Shown here: piece by piece, positions 39,819-48,703 of the stretch | Numbering within the stretch: the first letter of the stretch is position 1 | How the letters are laid out: each line of letters starts with the position of its first letter | Source of the DNA: Streptomyces sp. NRRL F-2580 | GTDB lineage: Bacteria > Actinomycetota > Actinomycetes > Streptomycetales > Streptomycetaceae | NCBI RefSeq assembly: GCF_000720115.1 | Contig: NZ_JOIR01000043.1 | Location: 1-53,270 of the forward strand | DNA length: 53,270 nucleotides | Direction of reading: 5' to 3' | The notes under the pieces: generated by a model | The model's input: only the letters and a program-made list of their open reading frames with translations | Told to the model about the DNA's origin: nothing | Databases searched by the model: none | Translations under genes and position numbers: made by a program

Positions 39819-41153
39819 TCAGGCGATGTGCTCGGCCTCGCGTTCCTTGTTGTAGCGCAGCTTGAACGCCGGGATCATCCGGCGCAGCAGGGAACCGCTG
39901 CGCGGGTGGGTCACGCCGTAGCCGTCCGAGAGGTGTATGTCGAGCGCCTCGGCCGACGGGTAGTCCTGCTTCTCGTCGGACAGCGCGCAGAACACCTTGT
40001 ACGCGACCTCGGCGAACTCGGCCTCGTCGGGCGTCTGCGGGCCCTCCTCCGGAGCTTGCTGCCCCTGGGCGGCCGGCGCACCCTGGGGGAGGTCCTCCTG
40101 GCGGGGCGCCGGGATCGGGAGGTCCTGCCGCACCGGCTGCTGCTCCTCCGGCCCCATCGGAGGCAGGACCGGAGTCGGCTCCAGCCCCTCGACGTACTGC
40201 GGGTTGTACCCGCCCTCGTAGGCCGCCTGCGGAGCCTTCGGCGCCGCGAACCACGCACTGTCGTGCGCCGCCGGCATGGCCGTCGGCTCCACCGCGAACG
40301 GCGGCGGGCCGTGCACCACCGGGGGCCCCGGCACCACGCCCTGCGCCTCGGCGGCCTGCCGGGCCTGCTCCGCCTGCTGGGCCGGCCCCGGCGCGGCCGC
40401 CGCGGCCACCAGCGCCGGAGCGCCGGCCGCCGCACCCTGCTGATCCAGCGGGGGCAACACCGCCGGCTCGATGCCCGTCACCGCCAGCGCCTCCGGGGCC
40501 GTCTCCTTGAGCGGCACACCGATCCGGGCCAGCTTCAGCGGCATCAGCGCCTCCACCGGCGCCTTCCGCCGCCAGGAGCGCCCGTACCGCGCCTGCAGCC
40601 GGGCCTGGTAGATCAGCCGGTCCTGCTCCATGCCGACCGCCTGCTCGTACGAGCGCAGCTCCCACAGCTTCATCCGGCGCCACAGCTTGAAGGTGGGTAT
40701 CGGCGACAGCAGCCACCGCGTGATGCGCACACCCTCCATGTGCCGGTCCGCGGTGATGTCCGCGATCCGGCCCACCGCGTGCCGGGCGGCCTCCACGGTC
40801 ACCACGAACAGGATCGGGATCACGGCGTGCATGCCGACGCCCAGCGGGTCGGGCCAGGAAGCCGCCCCGTTGAAGGCGATGGTGGCCGCGGTCAGCAGCC
40901 AGGCCGTCTGACGCAGCAGCGGGAAGGGGATCCGCAGCCACGTCAGCAGCAGGTCCAGCGCGAGCAGCACACAGATGCCCGCGTCGATGCCGATCGGGAA
41001 CACCAGCGAGAAGCTGCCGAAGCCTTTCTGCAGGGCGAGGGCGCGCACCGCGGCGTACGAGCCCGCGAAGCCGATCCCCGCGATGACCACGGCTCCCGCG
41101 ACCACGACGCCGATGAGTATCCGGTGCGTACGAGTCAGCTGCATCGCGGCCAC
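39819..41153 (-). CDS. DUF2637 domain membrane protein (SpdB-like)
   Basis: The protein has 444 residues. Four hydrophobic segments lie in the first 130 residues (VVVAGAVVIAGIGFAGSYAA, FPIGIDAGICVLLALDLLL and two more) and match DUF2637. A basic region follows (KLWRRMKLWELRSYEQ), then a long Pro/Ala/Gln-rich linker (230-370). The C-terminus resembles a winged helix (YPSAEALDIHLSDGYGVTHP). The family is widespread in actinomycete chromosomes and conjugative plasmids, with unclear role. GTG 41153 has AAGGGGAGGGG seven bases upstream, clearly better than ATG 41144. Confidence 0.87.
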   Translation of the reverse strand: MAAMQLTRTHRILIGVVVAGAVVIAGIGFAGSYAAVRALALQKGFGSFSLVFPIGIDAGICVLLALDLLLTWLRIPFPLLRQTAWLLTAATIAFNGAASWPDPLGVGMHAVIPILFVVTVEAARHAVGRIADITADRHMEGVRITRWLLSPIPTFKLWRRMKLWELRSYEQAVGMEQDRLIYQARLQARYGRSWRRKAPVEALMPLKLARIGVPLKETAPEALAVTGIEPAVLPPLDQQGAAAGAPALVAAAAAPGPAQQAEQARQAAEAQGVVPGPPVVHGPPPFAVEPTAMPAAHDSAWFAAPKAPQAAYEGGYNPQYVEGLEPTPVLPPMGPEEQQPVRQDLPIPAPRQEDLPQGAPAAQGQQAPEEGPQTPDEAEFAEVAYKVFCALSDEKQDYPSAEALDIHLSDGYGVTHPRSGSLLRRMIPAFKLRYNKEREAEHIA

Positions 41154-41325
41154 CCGCGATCCCCTCCCCTTGTCGAGCACATACCGAGCGCTGAAGTGCT
41201 TACCGAGCCTTTACCGAGCTGCGGCAGGCACAGCGTACGGGTGACTGGATGTCAGCGCCCCAGAGGCCCCGCCCCGCCACCCCGCCCCGCGGCCTTCACC
41301 GTGACCACTACCGGGGCTGCGGCGG

Positions 41326-42102
41326 CTACTGGGGCTGCGGCGACTGCGGCTGCTCCGGCTGCGGCTGCTCGGCCTGCTGCTTGTTCGCGGCGTCGACCGA
41401 GGCCACGGCCTCCTTGGCCGCCGCGACGGCGTCCTGGAGCAGCTTCGCCTGGTCCGGAGCGCCCGCACCCTCGTACGCGGCGCCGTTGTAGTCGAGCGTG
41501 ACCACCACGTTCTGGTTGCGCGCCACGATCGTCGTGTTGAAGAAGTCGACGTCCTTCTTGACCGTGTAGACGACCGACGTGCCCTGCTCGCCGATCCCCT
41601 CCGTGCCCTCGGCCTTCAGGTCCTGCGCGCCCTCCGACGCCTTCGCCTTCTCGACCTGCTTCTTGTACTCCTCCTCGGCGCGCTTGTTGGCGCTGCCGAG
41701 CGAGGTGTGCGAGTCGGCCCGGAAGAAGGAGAGCGACAGCCAGCGGTACTGCGAGCCCTTCAGGCCGTCCGACTGCAGGCCGTTCCAGGCACAGCCGGCA
41801 CGGCTGGTCAGGTCGTTCGACTTGGTCCCCGTACCGTTCTTGTCCTTCGCCTCCGGGACGACCGTGTCTATCGTCGCCGACCCGAGCGCCTTGCAGGGGT
41901 CCGGAAGCGTGGCGAAAGCCGCCTTCTCCAGCGGTGCGGACGACTTCGCGTTGGGCTTGGCCGACGAGGAGGAACTGGACTTCTTGCCGTCGTTCGAGCC
42001 CGAGTCCTTGCCCGAGTCGGACGAGCAGCCGGCGACGGTGAGGATCACCGGGACGGCTGCGCAGGCGAGAACGCGGGTGAGGCGCGAGGCTGATCGGTGC
42101 AT
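41326..42102 (-). CDS. DUF3558 lipoprotein (first copy)
   Basis: The protein has 258 residues. The lipoprotein signal is VLACAAVPVILTVAGC with the lipidated C26. A Ser/Lys-rich spacer is followed by the DUF3558 domain (LPDPCKALGSATIDTVVPEA, then GCAWNG, WLSLSFF and VVVTLDYNG). The C-terminus is a Gln/Pro repeat. DUF3558 proteins are exported actinobacterial lipoproteins of unknown role. AAGGA lies before ATG 42102. A second family member is encoded just upstream, so the two are probably one transcript. Confidence 0.88.
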   Translation of the reverse strand: MHRSASRLTRVLACAAVPVILTVAGCSSDSGKDSGSNDGKKSSSSSSAKPNAKSSAPLEKAAFATLPDPCKALGSATIDTVVPEAKDKNGTGTKSNDLTSRAGCAWNGLQSDGLKGSQYRWLSLSFFRADSHTSLGSANKRAEEEYKKQVEKAKASEGAQDLKAEGTEGIGEQGTSVVYTVKKDVDFFNTTIVARNQNVVVTLDYNGAAYEGAGAPDQAKLLQDAVAAAKEAVASVDAANKQQAEQPQPEQPQSPQPQ

Positions 42103-42216
42103 GGTTCCTTCAGTGCGTGTGAGGGTCTACTTCGGACGCGGGACCCGGGCAACGGTAGCCCGATCGGGTGCCCGCCTGCTGTGCGCGGCGTCACGCCCGG
42201 CGGCGGCGGGCGCCGC

Positions 42217-43107
42217 TCACTCGTTGAAACGCTCCACCAGGGCCTGCGCCAACTGCCTTGCCTTGTCCTGGGTTTCCGCACTCGGCGGCACCGTACCGGG
42301 CAGGGCCGGCTGCACGCTGTACTCGACCTTGACGATGACATTCGAGGTACGGAACACAATCCGCACGGTGCGCGCCTGCGCGGCCGTGGCCCCGGCCGGG
42401 CTCAGCTTGTCCTCGATGAAGGCGTCGCTGCCGAGGCCCTCCAGGACGCGGGAGCCGAGCTCGACCGGGGCGGACGGGCTCGCGGCGGGCGTCGGCGCGC
42501 CGGCCGGCGGCGTGGCGGAGGCTGAGGGAGCTGCGGGATCGGGGGCGGCAGGGTTGGGAGCGGAGGGGTTGGGAGTGGCGGGAGTGGCGGGAGTGGCGGG
42601 ATTGGGGCTCGCGCTCGGGGCCGGCCCGGGGAAGGGCAGGTGCGCGTCGGTCAGCAGGCGTACGTAGACCTGCCTCGCCTTGTCGTCGTCGCTGGCGGTG
42701 GCCCGGTCGTACGAGACCACGCGCTCGAATCCGACCGACAGCAGCCGCGTCTCCTCGGGCGACTGCGCGGTCCAGCGGCAGCCGACGTGCCGGTCGCCGT
42801 CGTACGAGGCGTCCGCGACGCCCGCGTACAGCTGGTCGCGCTGCTCGGGGGTCAGGCTGTCACCGGCCGGCAGCATGGCCTTGAGCTTCTTGCTGTCGAC
42901 GCCGGCCTTGCAGGGCGCGGGCAGACTGCGGTACTTCCCCGGCTGGGCGGGCACGGCGGGGTTGCCGCCGGCCTTCGAGTCGGTGGTGCCGCCGCCGCTG
43001 CTCCCGCCGGTGCACCCGGTCAGGCCGAGCGCGCCGGCCGCGAGCGCGGTGAGCACCGCGATGCCTGGCAGGATCCGCGACCCTCGCCGTACCGCCTTGC
43101 GCTGCAC
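42217..43107 (-). CDS. DUF3558 lipoprotein (second copy)
   Basis: The protein has 296 residues. The lipobox is GALGLTGC with the lipidated C32. The domain core shows LPAPCKAGVDSKKLKAMLPA, then GCRWTAQ, LLSVGFERV and VIVKVEYSV. A Pro/Ala low-complexity insert (NPATPATPATP and similar) lies in the middle. GTG 43107 gives nine-base spacing to AAGGGGG; GTG 43113 is too close. The first DUF3558 gene follows after 114 bp on the same strand. Confidence 0.86.
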   Translation of the reverse strand: MQRKAVRRGSRILPGIAVLTALAAGALGLTGCTGGSSGGGTTDSKAGGNPAVPAQPGKYRSLPAPCKAGVDSKKLKAMLPAGDSLTPEQRDQLYAGVADASYDGDRHVGCRWTAQSPEETRLLSVGFERVVSYDRATASDDDKARQVYVRLLTDAHLPFPGPAPSASPNPATPATPATPNPSAPNPAAPDPAAPSASATPPAGAPTPAASPSAPVELGSRVLEGLGSDAFIEDKLSPAGATAAQARTVRIVFRTSNVIVKVEYSVQPALPGTVPPSAETQDKARQLAQALVERFNE

Positions 43108-43298
43108 GTCCACTGGCCCCCTTCGACCGCCGGGCCCCCGGCGGTCAGGAAAATGCGTTGCCGCTACTTGGTCACGGCTGGACACAATGTCTATCGCACA
43201 CGCTGGTGCTGGCGCCGGTCCCCTGTCGTATTTGGGATCAAGAGCGAGGCTTTTTGCGCATTCTGACTTTTCTGTGGTTTTCGGGGGATTGATTCCGT

Positions 43299-44492
43299 AT
43301 GTCGTATGTAGAGGTACCCGGGGCGAACGTCCCGATCCGGATGTGGACGGACCCGGCGTCGGTCGAGGACGGCGCGATGCAGCAGCTGCGCAACGTCGCC
43401 ACCCTCCCGTGGATCAAGGGCTTGGCCGTCATGCCGGACGTCCACTACGGCAAGGGCGCCACGGTCGGCTCGGTGATCGCCATGAAGGACGCGGTCTGCC
43501 CGGCGGCGGTGGGCGTGGACATCGGCTGCGGCATGTCGGCGGTGAAGACGTCCCTGACGGCGAACGACCTTCCGGGGGAGCTGTCCAGGCTCCGCTCCAA
43601 GATCGAGCAGGCGATCCCGGTGGGCGCGGGCCTCCACAAGGAGGCGGTGGACCCCTCACGCCTTTACGGCTTCTCCGAGGCGGGGTACGAGGACCTCTGG
43701 GCACGGTTCGACTACCTCACCGATGCGGTCAAATTCCGCCAGGAACGTGCCACGAAGCAGGTTGGAACGCTCGGAAGCGGCAACCACTTCATCGAATTCT
43801 GTCTGGATGAGGCAGGTTCGGTCTGGCTGATGCTGCACTCCGGGTCCCGGAACATCGGCAACGAGCTCGCCGCGTACCACATCGGCGTAGCTCGCAGTCT
43901 GGACCACAACCAGAACCTGGTCGACAGGGACCTGGCGGTGTTCCTGTCCGCGACCCCGGAGATGGCGGCGTACCGCAACGACCTCTTCTGGGCCCAGGAG
44001 TACGCCAAATACAACCGCGCGGCGATGATGAGCCTCTTCAAGGAGGTCGTGCGCAAGGAGTTCCGGAAGGCGAAGGTCTCCTTCGACCGCGAGATCAGCT
44101 GCCACCACAACTACGTGGCGGAGGAGCGGTACGACGGCATGGACCTGCTGGTCACGCGCAAGGGTGCGATCCGCGCCGGCAGCGGCGACTACGGGATCAT
44201 CCCGGGCTCCATGGGCACGGGCTCGTACATCGTGAAGGGCCTCGGCAACGAGAAGTCGTTCAACTCGGCCTCGCACGGCGCGGGCCGGAAGATGAGCCGG
44301 ACTGCGGCCAAGAAGAAGTTCTCGGCGCGCGACCTGGTGGAGCAGACCAAGGGCGTGGAGTGCCGTAAGGACTCGGGCGTCGTGGACGAGATCCCGGGCG
44401 CGTACAAGTCGATCGAGCAGGTCATCGACCAGCAGACCGACCTCGTCCAGGTCGTGGCCAAGCTCAAGCAGGTCATCTGCGTGAAGGGCTGA
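43299..44492 (+). CDS. rtcB: RNA-splicing ligase RtcB
   Basis: The protein has 397 residues. Metal ligands are visible in VGVDIGCGMSA (D74, C77), GTLGSGNHFIEF and MLHSGSRNIGN. The guanylylated histidine segment is NSASHGAGRKMSR, and GSMGTGSYIVKG precedes it. RtcB joins 2',3'-cyclic phosphate and 5'-OH RNA ends using GTP and Mn. No archease, RtcA or RtcR gene is next to it. It is a single-gene unit with its own terminator. Confidence 0.95.
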   Translation: MSYVEVPGANVPIRMWTDPASVEDGAMQQLRNVATLPWIKGLAVMPDVHYGKGATVGSVIAMKDAVCPAAVGVDIGCGMSAVKTSLTANDLPGELSRLRSKIEQAIPVGAGLHKEAVDPSRLYGFSEAGYEDLWARFDYLTDAVKFRQERATKQVGTLGSGNHFIEFCLDEAGSVWLMLHSGSRNIGNELAAYHIGVARSLDHNQNLVDRDLAVFLSATPEMAAYRNDLFWAQEYAKYNRAAMMSLFKEVVRKEFRKAKVSFDREISCHHNYVAEERYDGMDLLVTRKGAIRAGSGDYGIIPGSMGTGSYIVKGLGNEKSFNSASHGAGRKMSRTAAKKKFSARDLVEQTKGVECRKDSGVVDEIPGAYKSIEQVIDQQTDLVQVVAKLKQVICVKG

Positions 44493-44518
44493 GGCCCGGG
44501 AGGGGCTGTCGGGGGAGT

Positions 44519-44558
44519 GGAGGGGCCCGGACCGATCACGATCGGTCCGGGCCCCTCC
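44519..44558. terminator. bidirectional terminator between rtcB and Uma2 gene
   Basis: An 18-bp perfect stem (GGAGGGGCCCGGACCGAT with ATCGGTCCGGGCCCCTCC) and a CACG loop. It lies between two converging stops. Confidence 0.9.
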
Positions 44559-44566
44559 GCGTGAGG

Positions 44567-45151
44567 TCAGTCCTCGTCGCCGTCGAGCAGGCGGTCCACC
44601 GGGAGTTCGAGGGTGATGCCGAGTGATTCGGGGAGGGGGACGGACGTGCCTCGCTTGAAAGCCTTGCGGGAGCGGTACTCGCCGCCGCGGGGGTCGGTGT
44701 GGAGGACCACTTCGTCGTGGCGGCGGTCGGCCACGAGATAGACCGGGATGCCGGCCTGGGCGTAGCAGTCGACCTTGGTGCCGAGGTCGTCGGACCAGTT
44801 GGACGAGGTGACCTCTACCACCATGCGGAAGGTGTGGGGCGCGAAGCAGTTCTTCTCGACGTGCGCATCTCGATAGTCGGATTCGACGAGCGAGAGGTCC
44901 GGAATCGCGTAGTCGGTCGGTCCCGACGGCAGCCATAGGCCGATGCCCTGGAGGTACTTGATGCCCACCTGTCGGGCCCCGGCCGTGAAGAGCTCCTCGA
45001 TGAGCCAGGTCAATGATTCGGCGTGAGGGCCGTCGGCAGGTGGTGTCACGGTGAGCCTCCCCTGGAGGATTTCCACTCGATGTCCGGGAAGCTCCTTGGA
45101 GAGTCGATCGGCGGCCTCCGCGATCGTGGTCTCGTGCTGTATCACGGCCAT
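44567..45151 (-). CDS. Uma2 family (DUF820) endonuclease-like protein
   Basis: The protein has 194 residues. The acidic core is AIPDLSLVESDY, then MVVEVTSSNWSDDLGTKVDCY and GIPVYLVADR. This is the same family as the protein at 128-724, with clearly different sequence. The PD-(D/E)XK-like residues (D in IPDL, E-V-T-S, K in TKVDCY) are present. ATG 45151 has GGAGGAA upstream. Role unknown. Confidence 0.87.
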   Translation of the reverse strand: MAVIQHETTIAEAADRLSKELPGHRVEILQGRLTVTPPADGPHAESLTWLIEELFTAGARQVGIKYLQGIGLWLPSGPTDYAIPDLSLVESDYRDAHVEKNCFAPHTFRMVVEVTSSNWSDDLGTKVDCYAQAGIPVYLVADRRHDEVVLHTDPRGGEYRSRKAFKRGTSVPLPESLGITLELPVDRLLDGDED

Positions 45152-45310
45152 AGCTTCCTCCTTTTCGCGGCTCACGCTTTCGGAGGGTAGCCGCGCCCGC
45201 TGACATTTCACGTGGATTCACCCATACGGGCCTCGGGAAGCGTGGATCGGCAACTTCCGCTCAGGGTAAGAGGGTTGACCCGCGAGTTGGTCTAGACCAG
45301 GGTGGGTGGC

Positions 45311-45982
45311 ATGGGGAGATCTCGTGTGGTCGTCGCCCTGGTCGCGGCGTGGTCGCTCGCTCTGGGGGCCGCTGGGTCCGCGCAGGCGGGGGTGGGGTTG
45401 CCTGGTGTCGTGGCGCAGGTGCCGACGCGGGAGAAGGTCGTGTTCATCACGATCGACGACGGGTGGAACCACGATCCCGAGGCGGCCCGGATCCTGCTGG
45501 AGAAGCGGGTGCCGGTGACGTTGTTCCTGCTGCCCCAGGCGATCTCGTACGACACCGGGTACTTCACCCGGCTCACGGAGGAGGGGCGGGCGAGTGTGGA
45601 GAACCACACCGTCAGCCATCCGGACCTGACCACGCTCGACGCGGTCGGCAAGGATGCCGAGGTGTGCGGGGCGGGGGAGCGGATCGAGGACGTTTTCGGG
45701 CGGGCGCCGAAGCTGCTGCGGCCGCCGTACGGAGCCGTGAACGACGAGGTGCGGCTCGCGGCGAAGGCGTGCGGGGTGAAGGCGCTCGTGACGTGGACGC
45801 ACGACTTCACCACCTGGGGCGAGACCCCGCCCACGCCGCGGCTGAAGGCCGGGGACATCGTGCTGCTGCACTTCACGCCGACGCTGGCGGCGGATCTGGA
45901 GCGGGCGCTGGGCGCGGCGAAGGCCGCGGGGCTGAAACCCGCGGCCCTCATGCCGCACCTCAAGGCGGCCGGGCTGGCCTAG
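45311..45982 (+). CDS. secreted polysaccharide deacetylase family protein
   Basis: The protein has 223 residues. A signal peptide (VVVALVAAWSLALGAAGSAQA) is followed by a NodB-type fold. Motif 1 is ITIDDGWNHD (D49, D50), motif 2 is ENHTVSHPDL (H99, H103), then RPPYGAVNDEV and the terminal DIVLLHFTPT. The metal triad D-H-H is complete. Known substrates of the family are peptidoglycan or chitin oligosaccharides. ATG 45311 is used; GTG 45302 is also in frame. Its stop overlaps the stop of the converging SDR gene. Confidence 0.9.
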   Translation: MGRSRVVVALVAAWSLALGAAGSAQAGVGLPGVVAQVPTREKVVFITIDDGWNHDPEAARILLEKRVPVTLFLLPQAISYDTGYFTRLTEEGRASVENHTVSHPDLTTLDAVGKDAEVCGAGERIEDVFGRAPKLLRPPYGAVNDEVRLAAKACGVKALVTWTHDFTTWGETPPTPRLKAGDIVLLHFTPTLAADLERALGAAKAAGLKPAALMPHLKAAGLA

Positions 45983-46746
45983 AACTCGCGGTGGACCTTC
46001 GTGTTCGAGGCCTGGGCGCGGGGGCGGACCACGAGGAGGTCGATGTTGACGTGGCTGGGGCGGGTCACGGCCCAGGTGATGGTGTCGGCCACGTCGTCGG
46101 CGGACAGGGGTTCCGCGACGCCGGCGTAGACCTTTTCCGCCTTCTCGGCGTCGCCGCGGAAGCGGGTCTTCGCGAATTCGTCGGTCTTGACCATGCCGGG
46201 GGCGATCTCGATGACGCGTACGGGCTGGCCGACGATCTCCAGGCGGAGGGTCTCGGCGAGGACGCGGGCGCCGTTCTTGGCCGCGACGTAGCCGGCGCCG
46301 CCCTCGTACGTGGAGTGGCCGGCGGTGGAGGAGAGGACCACGACCGTGCCGTCGCCGGAGGCGGTGAGGGCGGGGAGCAGGGCCTGGGTGACGTTGAGGG
46401 TGCCGATGACGTTGACCTCGTACATCGTGCGCCAGTCGGCGGGGTCGCCGGTGGCGACGGGCTCGGCTCCGAGGGCGCCGCCCGCGTTGTTGACGAGGAC
46501 GTCGCAGCGGTCGAGGGAGGCCGCGAGGGCGTCGACGGCGGCGCGGTCGGTGACGTCGAGGGCGTGGGCGGCCGCGGAGTGGCCGGCGTCGGTGAGCTCG
46601 GCGGCGAGGGCCTCGATGCGGTCCTTGCGGCGGGCGGTGAGGACGACGTGGTAGCCGGCTGCGGCGAGCTGCCGGGCGGTGGCCGCGCCGATGCCACTGC
46701 TCGCGCCGGTGACGACGGCGGTTCGGGTGGCCGGTGCGGTGCTCAT
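45979..46746 (-). CDS. short-chain dehydrogenase/reductase (classical SDR)
   Basis: The protein has 255 residues. The cofactor motif is VTGASSGIGAATA (TGxxxGIG at 13-20), and RRK after beta-2 suggests NADP(H). NNAG is at 86-89, and the catalytic S140, Y153 and K157 lie in LSSTAG and GYVAAKNG. Substrate unknown. It is transcribed from the repeat-rich region at 46829-46974. Confidence 0.92.
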   Translation of the reverse strand: MSTAPATRTAVVTGASSGIGAATARQLAAAGYHVVLTARRKDRIEALAAELTDAGHSAAAHALDVTDRAAVDALAASLDRCDVLVNNAGGALGAEPVATGDPADWRTMYEVNVIGTLNVTQALLPALTASGDGTVVVLSSTAGHSTYEGGAGYVAAKNGARVLAETLRLEIVGQPVRVIEIAPGMVKTDEFAKTRFRGDAEKAEKVYAGVAEPLSADDVADTITWAVTRPSHVNIDLLVVRPRAQASNTKVHREF

Positions 46747-46828
46747 CTGCGGGCTCCTCGGTCGTGCGTAGGTCGTTCGTACGGGCGATTACCCGCCAGC
46801 ATAGGCGGGACCCGGCGGCCGGTTGGCC

Positions 46829-46974
46829 CGGTGGTCCGGGGCCCGGTGGTCGGGTGGTCGGGTGGTCCGGGACTCGGCGGTCCGGGGGTCCGGTGGTCGG
46901 GTGGTCGGGTGGTCGGGTGGTCCGGGACTCGGCGGTCCGGGGGTCCGGGGGTCCGGGGATCCGGTGGTCCGGTG
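46829..46974. repeat. G-rich minisatellite between SDR and ynfA-like genes
   Basis: About 146 bp of imperfect repeats of GGGTGGTC, GGTGGTCC and GGGGGTCC. A larger unit repeats at 55 bp: GGGACTCGGCGGTCCGGGGG begins near 46869 and again near 46924. The plus strand contains GGG at 46899, 46907, 46915 and 46924, with 5, 5 and 6-base gaps, which fits a G-quadruplex. No gene is seen in 46747-46976. Confidence 0.9.
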
Positions 46975-46976
46975 GA

Positions 46977-47312
46977 TCAGCGTCCGCGCGGGGCGTACAT
47001 GATCACGGCCGTGCCGCCGAGGCAGACGAGGGCTCCGACGACGTCCCAGCGGTCGGGGCGGTAGCCGTCGGCGACGACGCCCCAGAGGAGGGATCCGGCG
47101 ACGAAGACCCCGCCGTAGGCGGCGAGGACACGGGCGAAGTCGCCCTGCGGCTGGAGGGTGGCGACGAAGCCGTAGAGGCCGAGGGCGATCACTCCGGCGC
47201 CGATCCAGGCCCAGCCCTTGTGCTCGCGGACGCCCTGCCAGACGAGCCAGGCGCCGCCGATCTCCAGGAGGGCGGCGAGGGTGAACAGTGCGGCGGAGCG
47301 TGCGATCAGCAT
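46977..47312 (-). CDS. YnfA/UPF0060 family membrane protein
   Basis: The protein has 111 residues and four membrane segments. The family pattern is present: [20 protein letters not shown], then [25 protein letters not shown] and [20 protein letters not shown]. YnfA is an SMR-like inner-membrane protein proposed as a multidrug efflux unit. The stop codon abuts the minisatellite, so transcripts would run into it. Confidence 0.93.
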   Translation of the reverse strand: MLIARSAALFTLAALLEIGGAWLVWQGVREHKGWAWIGAGVIALGLYGFVATLQPQGDFARVLAAYGGVFVAGSLLWGVVADGYRPDRWDVVGALVCLGGTAVIMYAPRGR

Positions 47313-47431
47313 GGCCGGAAGCGTACGAGGGAACGCGCGGGCAGATGGGGGTACGGCCCGCCCTCATTCGTGTGATGGTCCGATCGGCCGTGGGCGCCGG
47401 TGGCTAGCCTCCGCGCGAGGAGGTGGTGGCG

Positions 47432-47926
47432 GTGCGCCGTGGTGCCGTACGGAGTGTGGTGGTGGCGGGGTTGCTGGCGCTGGGTGCGGGTGCGGGGGCG
47501 CCGCCCGGGTGGGCCTCGGCGCCGGCCGGGCCCGAGGCCGAGGCCGAGGCCGACGTGGCGTACCACGGCCGGGTGCACCTGTCGGGGGCGCGGCTGCGGA
47601 TCTGGCTGGTCCCGGAGAACGACGGGCCGACGGCGCTGGCGAACGCGACGTTGCGGGTGCGGCTGTCGGCCGAGCTCGCGGACCGGCAGCAGCTGGCGGA
47701 GGGCTGCGCGCGGGCGGGTGTGCGCGAGGTGGTGTGCGAGACGGGCCCGCTGCCGCTGCACGGGCGTGGCCGACACATCGGGCTTGCGCTGGCGCTGCGG
47801 GAGCGGGTGCCGGAGGTGGTGGTGCGGGTCGACACGTGGTGGAACGGCGGGGCGACGGACCGGAACCACGTGAACAACGAGCACGTGGTGCTGGCGCTGG
47901 ACACGGGTGACGCCTACGCCTTCTAG
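47432..47926 (+). CDS. secreted protein, unknown function
   Basis: The protein has 164 residues. A signal peptide (VRSVVVAGLLALGAGAGA, cleavage near GWASA) precedes a beta-rich domain of about 120 residues. RIWLVPENDGPTALANATLR, then two cysteines (EGCARAG, VVCETG), could be an immunoglobulin-like or CARDB-like fold with a disulfide. No family was recognised. GTG 47432 has AGGAGG eight bases upstream; the earlier GTG codons overlap that site. Converges with the Mut7-C gene, six bases between stops. Confidence 0.75.
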   Translation: MRRGAVRSVVVAGLLALGAGAGAPPGWASAPAGPEAEAEADVAYHGRVHLSGARLRIWLVPENDGPTALANATLRVRLSAELADRQQLAEGCARAGVREVVCETGPLPLHGRGRHIGLALALRERVPEVVVRVDTWWNGGATDRNHVNNEHVVLALDTGDAYAF

Positions 47927-47932
47927 GCCGGG

Positions 47933-48661
47933 TCAGGCGGTGCCGAATTCGACGAGGGCGTCCTCGACGATCCGTTCCAGGCGGGCGTGGTGGGCACCGC
48001 GCCAGTAGACGCGCTCGCATGCGGAGCACTGCGCGAACACGTCGTAGGAGCGGTGCGTGCCGTGTTCGAGGCGGTCGCCGACGCTCTCCTTGTCGGCCTC
48101 GTGGAGCGGGCCGTTGCAGGCGGTGCAGCGGGTCCACGGGGCGAGGGCGGGCGCGAACCGGCTGAGGACGTCGCGCAGTTGTTCGTCCGGGTTGTCGCTG
48201 TAGACGTACGCGCCGGCGAACAGCTCGCGGCGGCGCAGCAGTCCGCGGTCGCGGGAGAGCAGGACGCGCTGCTCGGCGGCGGAGCGCGTGGCGAGGGCGG
48301 GGTCGCCGATGTCCTCGTTCTCGTAGGCGGCGTCGACGCCGAGCAGGCGCAGGCGGCGGGCGAGGGTGCCGAGGTGGACGTCGAGGAGGAAGCGGAGCGG
48401 GGCGCCGGGGATTCGTTGGGGGCGTTCGACCCCGAACACCTCGACGTCCTGACCGTCTTGGGGGACGTAGGAGACGGGCACCTCGCGGCCGTCGACGAGG
48501 AGGCGGCCGACTTCGGTGAGCGGGACGCCGGCCGATTCGACGACGTGGCCGAGGCTGGAGGCGCCGTCGGTCGTGGTCGGTACGCGGTCGGCGCGCCGGC
48601 TGGGCGGGGCGAAGAGGCGCAGTTCGGGGGCGAGGGTGAGCTGAATGCCGGGTCCGTTCAC
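47933..48661 (-). CDS. Mut7-C RNase domain protein with N-terminal ubiquitin-like domain
   Basis: The protein has 242 residues. The N-terminal 85 residues are a ubiquitin-like (Mut7-C ubiquitin) domain (RLFAPPSRRADRV to VSYVPQDGQDVEVFG). The Mut7-C PIN-type RNase domain follows (RFLLDVHLGTLARRLRLLG with the acidic D, then LLSRDRGLLRR). A zinc ribbon closes it (CTAC and CSAC pairs). It should cleave RNA, target unknown. Start GTG or ATG near 48661; no alternative looks better. Confidence 0.9.
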   Translation of the reverse strand: MNGPGIQLTLAPELRLFAPPSRRADRVPTTTDGASSLGHVVESAGVPLTEVGRLLVDGREVPVSYVPQDGQDVEVFGVERPQRIPGAPLRFLLDVHLGTLARRLRLLGVDAAYENEDIGDPALATRSAAEQRVLLSRDRGLLRRRELFAGAYVYSDNPDEQLRDVLSRFAPALAPWTRCTACNGPLHEADKESVGDRLEHGTHRSYDVFAQCSACERVYWRGAHHARLERIVEDALVEFGTA

Positions 48662-48703
48662 CCTGCCAGCATGCCATTGCCGGGGCGGTGGTCGCGGCTG
48701 AAT

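Noticed and set aside
46829..46974. CRISPR array
   Set aside because: The units are short, contiguous and degenerate, with no unique spacers of constant length. It is a minisatellite.
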